Positions 59,505-59,893 of a stretch of DNA of 59,893 nt are shown one piece after another; the first letter of the stretch is position 1; each line of letters opens with the position of its first letter. Made by a program: the position numbers and the translations under genes. The stretch covers positions 1 through 59,893 of the forward strand of contig JAQICV010000075.1 in NCBI GenBank assembly GCA_027858315.1, given 5' to 3'. Below the pieces are notes generated by a model. That model saw only the letters and a program-made list of their open reading frames with translations. It ran no database searches and was not told where the DNA came from. This DNA comes from Candidatus Woesearchaeota archaeon (GTDB taxonomy: Archaea; Nanobdellota; Nanobdellia; Woesearchaeales; UBA583).

Positions 59505-59529
59505 GAAACTTTGATTTTATGTAGTCACC
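59489..59529. repeat. 41-base inverted repeat IR2 after fic
   Basis: GGTGACTACA (59489-59498) and TGTAGTCACC (59520-59529), the same arms as IR1 with a different AT-rich centre of the same length. It overlaps the fic stop codon (TAA at 59502-59504) and lies about 50 bases before the next gene start at 59582, whose TATA-like TTTATATAG is just downstream. Confidence 0.85.
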
Positions 59530-59581
59530 CCTGATTTTCTTTTTAAATAAATTTATATAGTTTTAAATTTTGATTTTATCT

Positions 59582-59893
59582 ATGAAAGAACTAAAGGATA
59601 AATTAACTATTTTTAAAAATCTTGTTGAAAAGGAAAATGCACATTGGAAAAGCATTCAACATAATGATTTTATTTCTGATGAATTAAATGAAAAATATTT
59701 AGATTTGATTGCTTATTGTAAAGAAAAAAATATAGAGTGGTATAAAGTTGAGAGTGCCTTGTGGGAAAATATAAATTTAGATTATAAAAAAGGAGTAAAG
59801 TATTATTTATTTGATATTGCAGTAATAAAGAAAGATTTTAATTATGTTCTGAAGAAATATCCAGAGTTAGAAAAAGTTGAACATGAAGGACTT
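59582..59893 (+). CDS. N-terminal part of an unknown protein downstream of fic
   Basis: ATG at 59582 opens a frame of 104 codons that runs off the window. It is a helical, charged protein starting MKELKDKLTIFKNLVEKENA, with HWKSIQHNDFISDELNEKY and later KKGVKYYLFDIAVIKKDFNY. No motif is recognised. It has the same T- and G-rich codon use as fic and stands 78 bases after it, behind the second inverted repeat, so it may belong to the same acquired unit and be under the same control. Confidence 0.5.
   Translation, partial: MKELKDKLTIFKNLVEKENAHWKSIQHNDFISDELNEKYLDLIAYCKEKNIEWYKVESALWENINLDYKKGVKYYLFDIAVIKKDFNYVLKKYPELEKVEHEGL

Overview
This window looks like the chromosome of a very AT-rich DPANN archaeon, probably near Pacearchaeota/Woesearchaeota. 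Both large RNA polymerase subunits are split (RpoB2/B1, RpoA1/A2). The ribosomal proteins are archaeal (eL30, eL39, eS24, eS1, uS15 and others). There are archaeal proteasome alpha and beta subunits, an intron-bearing tRNA-Tyr, leaderless TATA promoters and archaeal pilin-type signal peptides. The lineage is inferred from gene content, not from a tree.

Layout. 0-4.4 kb: a cut-off coiled-coil gene, a membrane protein, guanylate kinase, then a minus-strand operon eL30-uS12-uS7-psmB-eS24-eL39. 4.6-5.5 kb: a response regulator fused to a diguanylate cyclase. 5.6-15.9 kb: a 1727-residue pectate-lyase-like surface protein and a MarR / ABC ATPase / COG1361 / two-permease operon. 16-25.8 kb: psmA, a CNNM/CorC membrane protein, a methyltransferase, divergent glycogen phosphorylase and phosphoglycerate mutase, a double thioredoxin-fold protein, a radical SAM protein and a lipoprotein. 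25.8-33.6 kb: rpoH-B2-B1-A1-A2 plus tRNA-Lys, tRNA-Asp and tRNA-Tyr. 33.7-35.6 kb: uS15-eS1-RpoL-SecB-like. 36-42 kb: a 1948-residue surface protein. 42.4-44.1 kb: tRNA-Met, two small proteins and an RlmE-type methyltransferase. 44.1-56 kb: a surface-display region holding four proteins that share one pilin-like N-terminal module but carry unrelated C-terminal repeat domains. 56-58 kb: a THUMP methyltransferase and an MscS channel. 58.1-59.9 kb: a truncated tRNA-Thr, a ribbon-helix-helix gene and a Fic gene bracketed by two 41-bp inverted repeats, with different base composition; probably acquired DNA.

The most notable unexplained signals are three. (1) The pilin-module family: conserved N-terminus with an invariant Cys-x17-Cys, followed by FG-GAP-like, GLUG, BspA-like or LVIVD-like repeats. 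One copy is broken by an in-frame stop, one is split by a new signal peptide, and one lies between a gene and a copy of that gene's 3' end. (2) A family of short elements (+ strand: TACCGAA...TGACTGCA) placed just before start codons inside operons, each with a duplicated copy of the downstream gene's start region. One has become an N-terminal extension of a pilin-like protein. (3) The Fic/RHH module with its repeated operator-like hairpins beside a broken tRNA gene.

The housekeeping genes fit a small cell with full transcription, translation and proteasome machinery and a limited sugar metabolism (glycogen phosphorylase, debranching enzyme, phosphoglycerate mutase). A large share of the coding capacity is given to secreted or anchored surface proteins, as expected for a cell that lives attached to others.
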